A DNA stretch of 64,000 nt, taken from assembly GCF_002356355.1 (NCBI RefSeq), contig NZ_AP018052.1, forward strand, positions 2,232,001 through 2,296,000, written 5' to 3'. How positions within the stretch are numbered: the first letter of the stretch is position 1; every line of letters begins with the position of its first letter. Source of the DNA: Thiohalobacter thiocyanaticus. GTDB lineage: Bacteria; Pseudomonadota; Gammaproteobacteria; Thiohalobacterales; Thiohalobacteraceae. Of this stretch, positions 36,410 to 46,019 are shown one piece after another. The notes below the pieces were generated by a model. That model was not told the DNA's origin, searched no databases, and saw nothing but the letters and a program-made list of their open reading frames with translations. Both the position numbers and the translations under genes were made by a program.

Positions 36410-36554
36410 GATCAAGAGCGCCACGGAATACACGGAAAGCACGGAAATTTTGATTGCCGTGGCGCTTCGCGCCCGGCAATGCAGGAAAAGGTTTTCAACC
36501 CGGGATTTTCCGTGTGTTCCGTGTATTCCGTGGCGCTCTTTAACGCTCTTGATC
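36410..36554. repeat. Family F long-armed inverted repeat, copy 2
   Basis: The arms ATCAAGAGCGCCACGGAATA and its complement enclose a diverged family C fragment (36455-36482). It starts 5 bases after the aminotransferase stop codon. Confidence 0.85.
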
Positions 36555-36597
36555 CAATCCGGCGGCTCCAGTAAGATGTGCGCCTTTGAAAGACCCT

Positions 36598-36673
36598 TCC
36601 CCGGTAGCTCAGTCGGTAGAGCGGGTGACTGTTAATCACTAGGTCGGCGGTTCGAGCCCGTCCCGGGGAGCCA
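36598..36673 (+). tRNA. tRNA-Asn (anticodon GTT)
   Basis: 76 bases including encoded CCA. TCCCCGG pairs with CCGGGGA, the anticodon loop CTGTTAA carries GTT, and the T loop reads GGTTCGAGCCC. A strong terminator follows. Confidence 0.96.
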
Positions 36674-36679
36674 AACGCG

Positions 36680-36710
36680 AAAGCCCGCATCGGTCGATGC
36701 GGGCTTTTTT
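36680..36710 (+). terminator. Rho-independent terminator after tRNA-Asn
   Basis: Stem AAAGCCCGCATC with GATGCGGGCTTT and loop GGTC, followed by TTT. Confidence 0.92.
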
Positions 36711-36724
36711 GTTTACGGCTTCCC

Positions 36725-36810
36725 GTAGGATGGGTGAAGCGAAGCGCAACCCATCATTGGCCCGCCAAGGCGATGGGTTGCGGCGCCACGGACGCCTCCA
36801 CCCATCCTAC
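36725..36810. repeat. Family A inverted repeat, copy 12
   Basis: Full copy with GTAGGATGGGT and ACCCATCCTAC ends, between the tRNA-Asn terminator and galU. Confidence 0.9.
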
Positions 36811-36827
36811 CGACCAGCAACTTCCCC

Positions 36828-36861
36828 TCCTCCCCGGGAGAGGGGCCGGGGGTGAGGGTAT
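36828..36861. repeat. Family H repeat, copy 1
   Basis: GC-rich CCCCTCCTCCCCGGGAGAGG then GGCCGGGGGTGAGGG; related to the longer copy at 58511. It ends 13 bases from the galU stop. Confidence 0.65.
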
Positions 36862-36874
36862 AAAAGGCAATAAC

Positions 36875-37780
36875 TCAGGCACTTTCCTGTTGGCCGAGGG
36901 AACCGCCGCAACGCGCGTCCAGGTATGCCCGGAACCCATCGGCAAGCTCAGGATGCTTGAGGGCATATTCCACCGTCGCCTTCAGATAGCCCAGTTTGCT
37001 GCCGCAGTCGTAGCGCGTGCCCTGGAACTCATAGGCCAGCACCTGTTCCTCCTGCAGCAGAGCGGCAATAGCATCGGTGAGCTGGATCTCGCCGCCGGCC
37101 CCGCGCGGGGTGTCCTCCAGCAGTTCGAAGATGCGCGGCGTGAGGATGTAGCGCCCCACCACCGCCAGATTGGACGGAGCATCCGCGGGGCTGGGCTTTT
37201 CCACGATGTTGCTGACCCGGCTCAACCCCTCGGCGATGGCATCGCACTTGACCACACCGTACTTGTCGGTCTCGCTGGGCGGAACTTCCTCCACCCCGAG
37301 GATGCTGCAACGGTTGTACTCGAAGGTCGCGGTCATCTGGGCAATGCAACTGCGCCCGCCCTCGCCGTCGATCAGATCGTCGGCCAGGATCACCGCAAAG
37401 GGATCATTGCCGATGACCGGCTTGGCGCACAGCACTGCGTGGCCCAGCCCCAGGGCCTCGGGCTGACGCACATAGACACAGGACACGCCGCTGGGCACGA
37501 CATTGCGCACGATCTCCAGCAGCTCGTGCTTGTTCTTCTTCTCCAGCTCGGACTCCAGCTCGTAGCTCTTGTCGAAGTGATCCTCGATGGCACGCTTGCT
37601 GGAACTGGTCACGAACACCAGTTCCTCGATCCCGGCGCTGATGGCCTCCTCCGCTGCATACTGGATCAGCGGCTTGTCCACCACCGGCAGCATCTCCTTG
37701 GGATTGGCCTTGGTGGCCGGGAGGAAGCGGGTCCCCATCCCCGCCACTGGAAATACGGCTTTTTTTACTTGTATTTTCAT
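36875..37780 (-). CDS. galU: UTP-glucose-1-phosphate uridylyltransferase
   Basis: Cytoplasmic enzyme of 301 residues making UDP-glucose for surface polysaccharides. The nucleotidyltransferase signature [20 protein letters not shown] is near residue 8, followed by [15 protein letters not shown]. Further blocks are [16 protein letters not shown] and FAVILADDL. The frame is open 39 codons upstream, but ATG 37780 (MKIQVKK) is the family start. It borders the polysaccharide locus and is transcribed in the same direction. Confidence 0.95.
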   Translation of the reverse strand: MKIQVKKAVFPVAGMGTRFLPATKANPKEMLPVVDKPLIQYAAEEAISAGIEELVFVTSSSKRAIEDHFDKSYELESELEKKNKHELLEIVRNVVPSGVSCVYVRQPEALGLGHAVLCAKPVIGNDPFAVILADDLIDGEGGRSCIAQMTATFEYNRCSILGVEEVPPSETDKYGVVKCDAIAEGLSRVSNIVEKPSPADAPSNLAVVGRYILTPRIFELLEDTPRGAGGEIQLTDAIAALLQEEQVLAYEFQGTRYDCGSKLGYLKATVEYALKHPELADGFRAYLDARCGGSLGQQESA

Positions 37781-37920
37781 ATTGTTACACCTGTAATCGC
37801 AGACACCCGAACCTGCTGCAAGCATAACACAGGGCTGCGAAGGATTCAGGTCATGCCGGGAGTGTTCAGACAGGAACAAAGTGTGAAGATGTGACACCTG
37901 TCAAAGGCGAAACAGATTCC

Positions 37921-37950
37921 CCGTCATCCCCGCGAATGCGGGGATCCAGT
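37921..37950. repeat. Family D half copy, copy 5
   Basis: A single hairpin CCGTCATCCCCGCG with CGGGGATCCAG. Confidence 0.75.
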
Positions 37951-37968
37951 AATCACTATCTGCAGTCT

Positions 37969-37998
37969 GTAGGTCGGGTTAGCGCAGCGTAACCCGAC
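37969..37998. repeat. Family B half copy, copy 8
   Basis: A single hairpin GTAGGTCGGGTTA with GTAACCCGAC. It is the last repeat before the repeat-free polysaccharide locus, 18 bases from the dehydratase stop. Confidence 0.8.
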
Positions 37999-38016
37999 GC
38001 AGTGGCACACACCACC

Positions 38017-39924
38017 TCAGGCCTTGTGCGAGTCCAGCGGAATGACATTGGACGGCAGCGCAGCAGGCGGCGTGGGGCTGAGTTCAGGCACGAACTCATG
38101 CATCGCCCCACGCAGGCTGTCCTCGTCATACCGCTGGCAGGCCACCGAGATGTCGTGCAGCAGCTTCTGTAGCCGCTCCCAGTCCCAGGTGCGGTACCGG
38201 GCCAGCAGGATCTTGCTGTGCTCGGTGCTGACCAGGGTCTCTTTCTCGTGGAACAACTCCTCGTACAGCTTCTCGCCCGGCCGCAGACCGGTAAATTCGA
38301 TTTCGATATCGCTGCCCGGCTCCAGTCCCGAGAGCCGGATCATCTGCTCGGCTAGGTAGACAATCTTGACCGGCTGCCCCATATCCAGCACGTAGATCTC
38401 GCCCCCCTTGCCCATCACCCCGGCCTGCAGGATCAGCTGACTGGCCTCGGGGATGGTCATGAAATAGCGGGTGATCTCGGGATGAGTGACCGTCACCGGC
38501 CCGCCCTGACGGATCTGCTCCAGGAACAGCGGCACCACGCTGCCGGCCGAGCCGAGCACATTGCCGAAGCGCACCGTGATGTAGCGGGTGGCCGAGTGCT
38601 GGCTGAGATTCTGGCAGTAGATCTCGGCCATACGCTTGGTCGCCCCCATGATGTTGGCCGGATTGACCGCCTTGTCGGTGGAGACCAGCACGAAGATCTC
38701 GCTGCCGAAACGGTCTGCAGCGTCGGCCACGGTACGGGTACCGATGACGTTGTTGTGGACGGCTTCGCGTACCTGCGGCTCCAACAGGGGGACATGCTTG
38801 TAGGCCGCGGCATGCAGGATAACCGCCGGGCGGTGGCGTTCGAATACCTGATCCACTGCGGATGGATCCGTCACGTCACAAAGCATCGAGACAATCTCGA
38901 TATCAGGATACTGACGGGTCAGTTCATAATCGATTCTATAAAGGTTGTACTCAGAGTGATCAACGATGACGAGACGCGCCGGCCCCAGACGCGCAACCTG
39001 TCGACAGAGCTCGGAGCCAATGGAACCGCCGCCACCGCTCACCAGGATGCACTTGCCTGACATGCCCGCCCGGATCGCGGGCAGATCGAGCTTGACCGGA
39101 TCACGACCGAGCAGGTCCTCGATGGACACCTCGCGCAGCGCACCCGTGCTGACACGACCCGCAATCAGATCGGCCATCTTGGGCAGCATGCGGAATTCGA
39201 CTCCGGCCTCCTCGCACAATTCCACCACATAGCGGATCTGCTTCGAACTGGCCGAGGGCATGGCGATGATGACCATGTCGATGTCCAGTTCATCCACTAG
39301 GTCCGGAATCTGCCCGCAAGACCCGGCGACACGCACACCGTGTATATCTATACCACGTTTTCTCGGGTCATCGTCCACGAAGGCAATCGGCTGCAGACTG
39401 TGCTCTGGATCTCTGAACATATCCCGCACCAGCATCTCGCCACCGCGACCGGCACCCACAATAAGAACCCTTTTACCTTTGGTAAGGTAAAGCTTGCGGT
39501 CCTTGAACCACCGATAGAGGAAGCGGGGGCCGCCGAGCAGAAACATCAGCAGCAGCATATACAGCGGGAACAGGGATCGAGGCATCCCCTCGAGACGGCT
39601 GAACATGAATATGATGGCCATTGTGGCGAGGCCACCTACTACCACGGCCTTGATGATCCGGGCCAGATCCGGCATAGAGGCAAAACGCCAGTGGCCGCGA
39701 TAGAGCCCGAAATAGATGAAGGCTCCCACCTGCAGCCCCATAACGAGAGGCAGCCAAAGCACAGACTCGTCCAGATACGCAGACGGAATCGCCTCGAAAT
39801 TGAATCGAGTCCAGAGAGCGGCGAACCAAGCCACCGGCACCATAACCAGATCGTGCAGAAAAGCGGCCGCAGGAGTACGCATAAGATCAAATCGTTTTCT
39901 GGAATGCATCCGTTCTCTTATCAT
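38017..39924 (-). CDS. UDP-sugar 4,6-dehydratase, membrane-anchored (WbpM/PglF/CapD family)
   Basis: Inner-membrane protein of 635 residues that converts UDP-GlcNAc to a 4-keto-6-deoxy sugar. Four N-terminal helices (about 15-115) are followed by a first Rossmann domain (VLIVGAGRGGEMLVRDMF) and the catalytic SDR domain with ILVSGGGGSIGSELCRQ, HAAAYKHVPLLE and STDKAVNPANIMGATKRMAE. The start is ATG 39924; a second in-frame Met follows five codons later. The open frame further upstream (to 40170) lacks conserved sequence and is excluded. This enzyme normally starts synthesis of diamino- or aminodeoxy-hexoses in O-antigen clusters. Confidence 0.93.
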   Translation of the reverse strand: MIRERMHSRKRFDLMRTPAAAFLHDLVMVPVAWFAALWTRFNFEAIPSAYLDESVLWLPLVMGLQVGAFIYFGLYRGHWRFASMPDLARIIKAVVVGGLATMAIIFMFSRLEGMPRSLFPLYMLLLMFLLGGPRFLYRWFKDRKLYLTKGKRVLIVGAGRGGEMLVRDMFRDPEHSLQPIAFVDDDPRKRGIDIHGVRVAGSCGQIPDLVDELDIDMVIIAMPSASSKQIRYVVELCEEAGVEFRMLPKMADLIAGRVSTGALREVSIEDLLGRDPVKLDLPAIRAGMSGKCILVSGGGGSIGSELCRQVARLGPARLVIVDHSEYNLYRIDYELTRQYPDIEIVSMLCDVTDPSAVDQVFERHRPAVILHAAAYKHVPLLEPQVREAVHNNVIGTRTVADAADRFGSEIFVLVSTDKAVNPANIMGATKRMAEIYCQNLSQHSATRYITVRFGNVLGSAGSVVPLFLEQIRQGGPVTVTHPEITRYFMTIPEASQLILQAGVMGKGGEIYVLDMGQPVKIVYLAEQMIRLSGLEPGSDIEIEFTGLRPGEKLYEELFHEKETLVSTEHSKILLARYRTWDWERLQKLLHDISVACQRYDEDSLRGAMHEFVPELSPTPPAALPSNVIPLDSHKA

Positions 39925-40179
39925 CACTCGTTGATCCCTGCTGCCTGCCGCCCTAACCAAAACCCCGCCCCTATTATACCCTCTTCGATTACATGATCCG
40001 TGACCACACGCATGTATCGGGCGATCTACAAGTGCTTGCTCCAAAATCACGCCAGGGAATTGATCGATATTGTATCCATAAATAATAGCATATTGAAGTG
40101 TGCCGCGGCCCGCCCATATTGACTCAGCGCGAAACTCTGAGCATTCACAATCACTGACAATATAAGCCAATACCCAGCA
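39925..40179. other. Intergenic region between dehydratase and aminotransferase genes
   Basis: 255 bases, open in the dehydratase frame but encoding no recognisable protein. No repeat of families A-I, no tRNA and no clear terminator. It may hold an internal promoter. Confidence 0.5.
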
Positions 40180-41361
40180 TCACCGGCTGGCGTGTCGCAG
40201 GACATCCGTAAGAACATCACAGGTTTTGTCTATCTCATCACCGCTCAGTGTGGGATGCACGAGAAACATCAGGCTAGTCTCTCCGAGTTCCTTTGCGACA
40301 GGCAATCTGGGTTCCGGCCGCCACCCGGTATCATCAAAGGCCTTCTCCAGATAGACTTCGGAACAGGAGCCGGAAAAACATGGCACTCCTTTCTCGTTTA
40401 TTACACCGAGAATACGGTCCCGATTCCAACCCGACATGAGTCGCTCAGTCCGTACAAACACGTAGTACTTGTACCAGGCATGCTCAATATCAGCAGGCAC
40501 ATCAGACACGCGCAGCGCTTCGATGTTACGGGCAGCCGACGAGATCGTATCAGCATTCCGTTTTCTATCGGAATGCCACTCTCTCATATGCAACAGCTGT
40601 ATGCGGCCAATGGCAGCCTGCATTTCTGTCATTCGCCAGTTGGTACCGAAGGATTCGTGCAACCAGCGAAAACCGGTTGTATGCTCACGGTTGAATACCG
40701 CATCGAAACTCTTACCATGATCCTTATAGGCCCAGGCCTTTTTCCATAAAGCTTCATCATTGGTGGTAAGCATCCCACCCTCTCCACCTGTGGTCATGAT
40801 CTTGTCCTGACAGAATGACCATGCGCCTACATGTCCGATACTTCCGACTGACTTGCATCTGTAAATCGCGCCATGTGCCTGAGCGCAATCTTCGACAACG
40901 TACAGGCTATGCCGTGTAGCCAGATCCATAATGTCATCCATGTCGCATGGCCAGCCAGCCAGATGCACACAGATCACAGCACGAGTACGCGACGACAGTA
41001 CGCTCTCAATGCTATGTGCAGTGATGTTCTGGGAATCACGATCAATATCTGCAAATACCGGCGTCGCGCCGACTGCCACAACCGCGCTGGCCGAGGCGAT
41101 GAATGTACGAGGTGTCACCACAACCTCGTCTCCCGGCCCAACATCCAATATTTTCAGCGCAAGCTCCAACGCCACGGTTCCGTTTGCTAGGGAAACAGCA
41201 TAATCCGCTCCGCACCAGTCAGAGAATTCCCGCTCAAACGAGCGGCACTCTTCACCAGTCCAATAGTTGACATGATTCGATAACAGCACCCTATTCACTG
41301 CATCAGCTTCTTCCTGGGTGAACGAGGGCCAGGGCGAGAATGGTCCATTCAACATACGCAA
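40180..41361 (-). CDS. DegT/DnrJ/EryC1/StrS-family sugar aminotransferase
   Basis: Pyridoxal-phosphate enzyme of 393 residues that aminates 4-keto (or 3-keto) nucleotide sugars. The N-terminal YWTGEECRSFEREFSDWCGA and SLANGTVALELALKILDVG are typical. EDCAQAHGAIYRCKSVGSIG contains the cofactor-binding aspartate region, and WSFCQDKIMTTGGEGGML has the Schiff-base lysine. Acting after the neighbouring dehydratase it would make a UDP-4-amino-4,6-dideoxy sugar, as PglE does (inference). No matching N-acetyltransferase is visible in the locus. It precedes the sugar transferase by four bases. Confidence 0.92.
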   Translation of the reverse strand: MRMLNGPFSPWPSFTQEEADAVNRVLLSNHVNYWTGEECRSFEREFSDWCGADYAVSLANGTVALELALKILDVGPGDEVVVTPRTFIASASAVVAVGATPVFADIDRDSQNITAHSIESVLSSRTRAVICVHLAGWPCDMDDIMDLATRHSLYVVEDCAQAHGAIYRCKSVGSIGHVGAWSFCQDKIMTTGGEGGMLTTNDEALWKKAWAYKDHGKSFDAVFNREHTTGFRWLHESFGTNWRMTEMQAAIGRIQLLHMREWHSDRKRNADTISSAARNIEALRVSDVPADIEHAWYKYYVFVRTERLMSGWNRDRILGVINEKGVPCFSGSCSEVYLEKAFDDTGWRPEPRLPVAKELGETSLMFLVHPTLSGDEIDKTCDVLTDVLRHASR

Positions 41362-41365
41362 TCTC

Positions 41366-41971
41366 TTATCGGCCAGCTATGGTCTGCCAGATATACCGGA
41401 TATCGCCAGACAAACTCCAGTTTTCGATATATTCCCGGTTCAGTCTGACTTTATCGGGAAAAATGACATCGCGATTATAGGCGTCAGGATCCGTATGTTC
41501 GGCGAGAATGGCCTCTTCATCACGATACTTCAGCGTCGCAGGACCGGTGATTCCAGGCCGGATCGACAGAATAATCCGGTCTTCGCCAGTCAATCGGTCT
41601 GCAAAACCCGGGACATCCGGCCTCGGACCCACGAAGCTCATATCACCACGAAGCACATTAATAAGCTGCGGTAGTTCATCAATTTTTGCTTTTCTCAGTA
41701 ATCGCCCAAGATGCGTTATCCGGGGATCACCCCTGGCCGTCACAGTCGTATCAACTCCGGGAACATTTCGCATGGTCCGAATCTTGATGACTCTGAATAA
41801 TCTGCCGTTCCGCCCGATTCGAGACTGGGTAAAAAAACCGTTCTGTCGAGTATCGATGGTTGCCGCAAGCCAGGCGAAAACAACCAACCACCAGGCAAAC
41901 ACAAGACCCAGTGAAGCACCCAGAATGTCGAAACCACGCTTGATCATCGCCTGCGATCTGGAGAGCGCCAT
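41366..41971 (-). CDS. Initiating undecaprenyl-phosphate sugar-1-phosphate transferase (PglC type)
   Basis: Membrane enzyme of 201 residues that places the first sugar phosphate on undecaprenyl phosphate. One N-terminal re-entrant hydrophobic segment (about 15-37) is followed by the catalytic blocks FTQSRIGRNGRLFRVIKIRT, KIDELPQLINVLRGDMSFVG and RPGITGPATLKYRDEE. The compact length is the minimal monotopic form and lacks the extra helices of WbaP. The start overlaps the sulfotransferase stop by one base. Confidence 0.92.
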   Translation of the reverse strand: MALSRSQAMIKRGFDILGASLGLVFAWWLVVFAWLAATIDTRQNGFFTQSRIGRNGRLFRVIKIRTMRNVPGVDTTVTARGDPRITHLGRLLRKAKIDELPQLINVLRGDMSFVGPRPDVPGFADRLTGEDRIILSIRPGITGPATLKYRDEEAILAEHTDPDAYNRDVIFPDKVRLNREYIENWSLSGDIRYIWQTIAGR

Positions 41972-42828
41972 CAGCCGTAACCATAGCGGGCCAATGTATG
42001 GCGAACCAGTCGATCGAGTCGTTGCAACGATGCCTCACCAAGCGCAGATCGCCCTTTTCCGATACTATCGGGGCGCACCCCCACTACTGCTGCTGCAATT
42101 TGATCAGAAGTCGCATCGATCTCGAGAAATTCTATGATTCGTGCAAATTCACTAGCTGGCGAATCAACAAAGTCCTCATAGGAGATCTCCAGCCAGCGTT
42201 CTTCAGGCATTGTTGCAAATGCATCGGCCGCCTTATCGACACAGGCCTGCCATTGAAGAGCACAAATCTCATCCAATGAATATTGTTTCAGCAACTCATC
42301 CATATCGTCCAGTTGAGGACCCCAGAAAGCCAGTCTTTCCTCCCGGGAAAGTAAACGATAGAGTCGATTCCAGAGATAGCGGCCACTATAGTATGGAAGA
42401 TCAGAAAGTGGGACGAAACGAGCCTTTCTCATCAAGTACGGAATATCAAGTTTCGCCGTCCATCGTTTCATGGCGGAGCCCACAGCATCAAGGCCATCTC
42501 GACGTATAAACAGATACCTTGCATTGGGAATCACCGCATCCACAAATGGCACTCGAACAGAATTGGCGCAGGTTTTCTCCACCACTGTATGGGCACGGTA
42601 ACGTCTTGCAACCCAGTTGAATTGCCTACGTATGTAAGAGCGCACAGACTCACCAGCCGCTTCAATGGGAAGTTCATCCGACGGATATCGCACATTCCCG
42701 TGACGCCAGATATAGTTGATCTCATCACAGGGCCATGTAGCCACACCTTCCAGCCGGGACAGCACATCCCGGAGCATATTTGTACCGGAACGCGGCGCAC
42801 CGATTATAATAACCGGCTGATAATCCAT
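41971..42828 (-). CDS. Sulfotransferase-domain protein
   Basis: Cytoplasmic protein of 285 residues. The 5'-phosphosulfate-binding loop for PAPS is IIIGAPRSGTNML (residues 7-19). The 3'-phosphate site is FIRRDGLDAVGSAMKRW (about 107-123). The fold order matches the Sulfotransfer_3 family. It would add sulfate to a sugar hydroxyl. Sulfation of bacterial surface glycans is uncommon. The acceptor is unknown, and PAPS synthesis genes are not in the window. Overlaps its neighbours on both sides by one base, so it is firmly part of the operon. Confidence 0.85.
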   Translation of the reverse strand: MDYQPVIIIGAPRSGTNMLRDVLSRLEGVATWPCDEINYIWRHGNVRYPSDELPIEAAGESVRSYIRRQFNWVARRYRAHTVVEKTCANSVRVPFVDAVIPNARYLFIRRDGLDAVGSAMKRWTAKLDIPYLMRKARFVPLSDLPYYSGRYLWNRLYRLLSREERLAFWGPQLDDMDELLKQYSLDEICALQWQACVDKAADAFATMPEERWLEISYEDFVDSPASEFARIIEFLEIDATSDQIAAAVVGVRPDSIGKGRSALGEASLQRLDRLVRHTLARYGYG

Positions 42829-43958
42829 CAGATATAAATCCCAAGACTACGGTACACACCCAGATAGGCTTCCTGCACGGCATGGATGTCAAACGCAGAT
42901 CTAGCCAGTTCGTTGGCCCGACGACCCATCTTTAGCCTTCTGGAGTGATCTCGAAGTAATTCGAGGACCCTAACGGTCATCGCCTCTACATCCCGCTCCG
43001 GCACTAGGTAGCCCGTCTCTCCATTCCGGACAGCTTCACGCACACCTGGCACATCAAAAGCCACAGTAGCCAGCCCAGTGGCAGCGGCTTCCATCACAAC
43101 ACGTGGCACACCCTCACGGTAGTAAGAAGGGAACAATAGAAGATCTGCCTTCTCCAACAAGGGGACAACATCTGACAAGCGACCAAGATATTCAACATCC
43201 GATGCCTTGCTCAGCCAGTCCATACTCACCGAATCGGGGTGATTTGGCTCCTCTTCTCCAGCAAGGCAGAACCGCGCCTGTGGAATTTCCTTCCGCACTC
43301 GTCTTGCGATCCGCTCGAACTCCGGAATGCCCTTTTGATTGAGCAATCGCCCGAGCATAACTACTACAGGACGTTCTGGATCATGGTCGATACGATTTAT
43401 GTAAGTAAACCGATCGAGTGGCACTCCAGAACCAGCTATCAATTCAGCACTTGCATCAGGAAGCCAGTGATTCTTTAGAAACATCGCGCGGTCATCACGG
43501 TTCTGAAAAATTGTGATATCCGCTCGCGGCAGTGCCATTCTATACCCAGCACTGGCAATTTGAGTGACAAGTCCACCCTTGACAAAGGCATGACCAAGGC
43601 CAGTGATCGTGTTTACAATCTTGACGGATTGACCGAGCTCTCCACGAGCGATCACCGTACCCATTATCACAGGTTTTGCGTGAAATAATTGCACCAGCGA
43701 TGGTGTCCACTTTCGAATAATCTGACGAAACCTGCGATAGGCACACCAGTCTGCCAACGGCGAAACCCCACCACGATTGAATGTCATGGGCTCCAGCGAC
43801 GCCCCTAAGTCTTCCAATACACGGCTATCCTCGTCATTCGCTGTTGCAAGTACCACCTGCCACCCATCAGCGAGAAACCTGTTAATCAGTTCTCGACGGG
43901 AACTGAGAAGCGCATATCCACGATTAGCTGCGAAGAGCACAGTTTTATTCTCATACAT
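42828..43958 (-). CDS. Glycosyltransferase family 4 (GT-B fold)
   Basis: Cytoplasmic retaining glycosyltransferase of 376 residues. The N-terminal acceptor domain begins VLFAANRGYALLSSRRELIN and resembles WbpH/WcaL-type enzymes. The donor domain has PVVVMLGRLLNQKGIPEF and the EX7E motif region EGVPRVVMEAAATGLATVAF. I chose ATG 43958; an earlier in-frame ATG at 44000 lies inside asnB. It is the only ordinary glycosyltransferase recognised in the locus, so the repeat unit may be short or other transferases are encoded elsewhere. Confidence 0.88.
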   Translation of the reverse strand: MYENKTVLFAANRGYALLSSRRELINRFLADGWQVVLATANDEDSRVLEDLGASLEPMTFNRGGVSPLADWCAYRRFRQIIRKWTPSLVQLFHAKPVIMGTVIARGELGQSVKIVNTITGLGHAFVKGGLVTQIASAGYRMALPRADITIFQNRDDRAMFLKNHWLPDASAELIAGSGVPLDRFTYINRIDHDPERPVVVMLGRLLNQKGIPEFERIARRVRKEIPQARFCLAGEEEPNHPDSVSMDWLSKASDVEYLGRLSDVVPLLEKADLLLFPSYYREGVPRVVMEAAATGLATVAFDVPGVREAVRNGETGYLVPERDVEAMTVRVLELLRDHSRRLKMGRRANELARSAFDIHAVQEAYLGVYRSLGIYI

Positions 43959-43965
43959 AAGACAT

Positions 43966-45927
43966 TTATCCGGTATACGGAGAAGCCGGGCTTGTTTCAA
44001 GCCATGCCTGAAACATCAACACATCCCACAAGTGGAAATGCCACCGACCTTTTCCAGCAACATGTTCCTCCCACATTCGTCGGATCTGTACAGAATCAAA
44101 AAAGCCTTGTTCTCGCAACCGTTTTGCATCTAACAAACACTCAGCCCAGTCACGCAGTGGGCCACGTAGCCAATGCTCAATGGGCACACCAAAACCCTTC
44201 TTCGGACGATTCATCAATTCCGGAGGGACGTACCGAGAGAGCACCTGACGCAGTAGCCACTTGCCCTCACCATTGCGGTATTTGTATTGCATGGGCACCC
44301 GCCAGGCGAACTCCACTACTCGGTGATCCAGTAGTGGCACGCGAGCTTCAAGGCTCACAGCCATACTCGCACGATCTAGCTTTGTAAGAATATCATCGGG
44401 AAGGTAGGTCTTCATGTCTAAGTACATCATCTGCTCGCGAAGTCCGGGCAAATCTGGTAGCAGGTCGGGATAGTCGATAATTGTCTTAGGCTCATCGGCA
44501 CCCAGCACAAACTCACCCGGATTCACGGCATGGGAGACAAGACTCCGATAGAAGGACTGGCCATCCTGATGCCCCAGGACATCCGCAAGTTTAGGCAGAC
44601 GATCTGCAAGATTAGAGACTCGAAACCGGCGAGGTAGACGCCGTTGCAGAGCATCCAGGCTATGACCTGGTGCATATCTAAATACGGCGGACAGCATCGA
44701 CCTTACTGGCCGAGGTAACAGTCGTAGCTTACTCCAAATCCGATAGCCAGTGACATAGCGGTTGTAACCACAAAACAACTCATCGCCACCGTCACCAGAC
44801 AAGCTGACCGTAACATGCTTCCGGGCAAGCTCGCTGACAAGATAGGTCGGAATCTGCGAGGAATCAGAGAAAGGCTCATCATAAATAGCTGGCAACTTGG
44901 GAATCACAGCCAGCGCCTCTTCCGGTGTCACATAGAACTCAGTATGATCTGTGCCCAAATGGCCAGCCACTAGTTTGGCGTGTGGAGCCTCATCGTAGCT
45001 TTCCTCAAAAAAACCGATTGAGAAGGTCTTGACCGGCTGCTCGCTTTGTACCTGCATCAGTGCGGCAACTGTGGTCGAATCAAACCCTCCAGATAGAAAA
45101 GCGCCCAGCGGCACATCAGCTGCCATTCGTAGCTTGACGGCGTCACGCAACAAGATATCAAGCTCTTCAGTTAGCGCCTCCGGTTCACCAACAACAGCCC
45201 CAGCCCCGTTTTCTGCAACCAAAGCCAAATTCCAGTAGCAGATAGGTTCACCCACATCCCGTCCGCCATTACGAATAACCAGAAAATGCGCCGGAGGAAG
45301 CTTGGCAACTCCTCGGTAAATACTCCAGGGAGCAGGCACGCAATTATGCCGCATGTAGAGAGCCAACGCATCCCTGTCAACCTCTCCTCGCCAGTCTGGA
45401 TGAACAGTCAGCGCCTTGAGTTCCGAACCAAATAACAGGGTATCACCGCAACGGCCATAATAGAGTGGCTTCTCCCCCATACGATCACGAGCGAGGAACA
45501 AAGTCCGCTCTGTCGCATCCCACACCGCAAAAGCGAACATCCCGTTCAACCGCTCAAGCGTTCCTCGAACCCCCCAATGTCGCAGAGCAGCAAGGAGCGT
45601 TTCCGTATCTGAGTGCCCACGCCAGTCAAACGAACCACCTGATCGCTCCAAATCCGATCGCAGGTCTTGATGATTATAGATTTCACCATTGTAGACAATA
45701 ACATACCTCCCGCATGGGGACCGCATTGGCTGATGGCCAGCAGGAGAAAGATCAATAATCGACAGGCGTTGATGAGATAGTGCAATACCAGCATCGCGAT
45801 CAGCCCAAGCACCAGCATCATCAGGGCCACGATGAAGCACTCCGGCTGCCATCTTACTGGCAGACGAAAGCATTGATGAGACATCATCTACATGGTGCGG
45901 ATTAATAAATCCGGCTATGCCACACAT
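43966..45927 (-). CDS. asnB: Glutamine-dependent asparagine synthase-like amidotransferase
   Basis: Protein of 653 residues. The start is chosen so that the N-terminal nucleophile is Cys2 (MCGIAGF). The glutaminase domain continues with VLHRGPDDAGAW and VYNGEIYNHQDLR. The synthetase domain has the PP-loop LSGGFDSTTVAAL and SLSGDGGDELFCGYNRY. In metabolism such enzymes make asparagine; inside O-antigen loci homologues such as WbpS amidate uronic-acid sugars. Position within the operon favours the second role, but sequence cannot settle it. Confidence 0.9.
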   Translation of the reverse strand: MCGIAGFINPHHVDDVSSMLSSASKMAAGVLHRGPDDAGAWADRDAGIALSHQRLSIIDLSPAGHQPMRSPCGRYVIVYNGEIYNHQDLRSDLERSGGSFDWRGHSDTETLLAALRHWGVRGTLERLNGMFAFAVWDATERTLFLARDRMGEKPLYYGRCGDTLLFGSELKALTVHPDWRGEVDRDALALYMRHNCVPAPWSIYRGVAKLPPAHFLVIRNGGRDVGEPICYWNLALVAENGAGAVVGEPEALTEELDILLRDAVKLRMAADVPLGAFLSGGFDSTTVAALMQVQSEQPVKTFSIGFFEESYDEAPHAKLVAGHLGTDHTEFYVTPEEALAVIPKLPAIYDEPFSDSSQIPTYLVSELARKHVTVSLSGDGGDELFCGYNRYVTGYRIWSKLRLLPRPVRSMLSAVFRYAPGHSLDALQRRLPRRFRVSNLADRLPKLADVLGHQDGQSFYRSLVSHAVNPGEFVLGADEPKTIIDYPDLLPDLPGLREQMMYLDMKTYLPDDILTKLDRASMAVSLEARVPLLDHRVVEFAWRVPMQYKYRNGEGKWLLRQVLSRYVPPELMNRPKKGFGVPIEHWLRGPLRDWAECLLDAKRLREQGFFDSVQIRRMWEEHVAGKGRWHFHLWDVLMFQAWLETSPASPYTG

Positions 45928-46019
45928 TCGACGTTCCCTAATCCTTCCCAGCAATATGAGAGGTAATTTAAATAAAATTCAAACACTGAAGACTCATATT
46001 GTGCAGGCACACATTAGAC

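Noticed and set aside
36598-36710. Genomic island integrated at tRNA-Asn
   Set aside because: There is no integrase and no second copy of the tRNA 3' end in the following 16 kb. The terminator follows the tRNA directly.
39925-40170. N-terminal extension of the dehydratase by 82 codons
   Set aside because: The extra residues show no hydrophobic or conserved pattern, and family members start just before the first membrane helix. ATG 39924 has a reasonable AGGGA upstream.
43966-45927. Exosortase-associated exopolysaccharide cluster, suggested by an AsnB of about 650 residues near a sulfotransferase
   Set aside because: No exosortase, PEP-CTERM protein or matching XrtA-linked genes are present. 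Wzx, Wzz and WbpM-like genes fit an O-antigen locus better.
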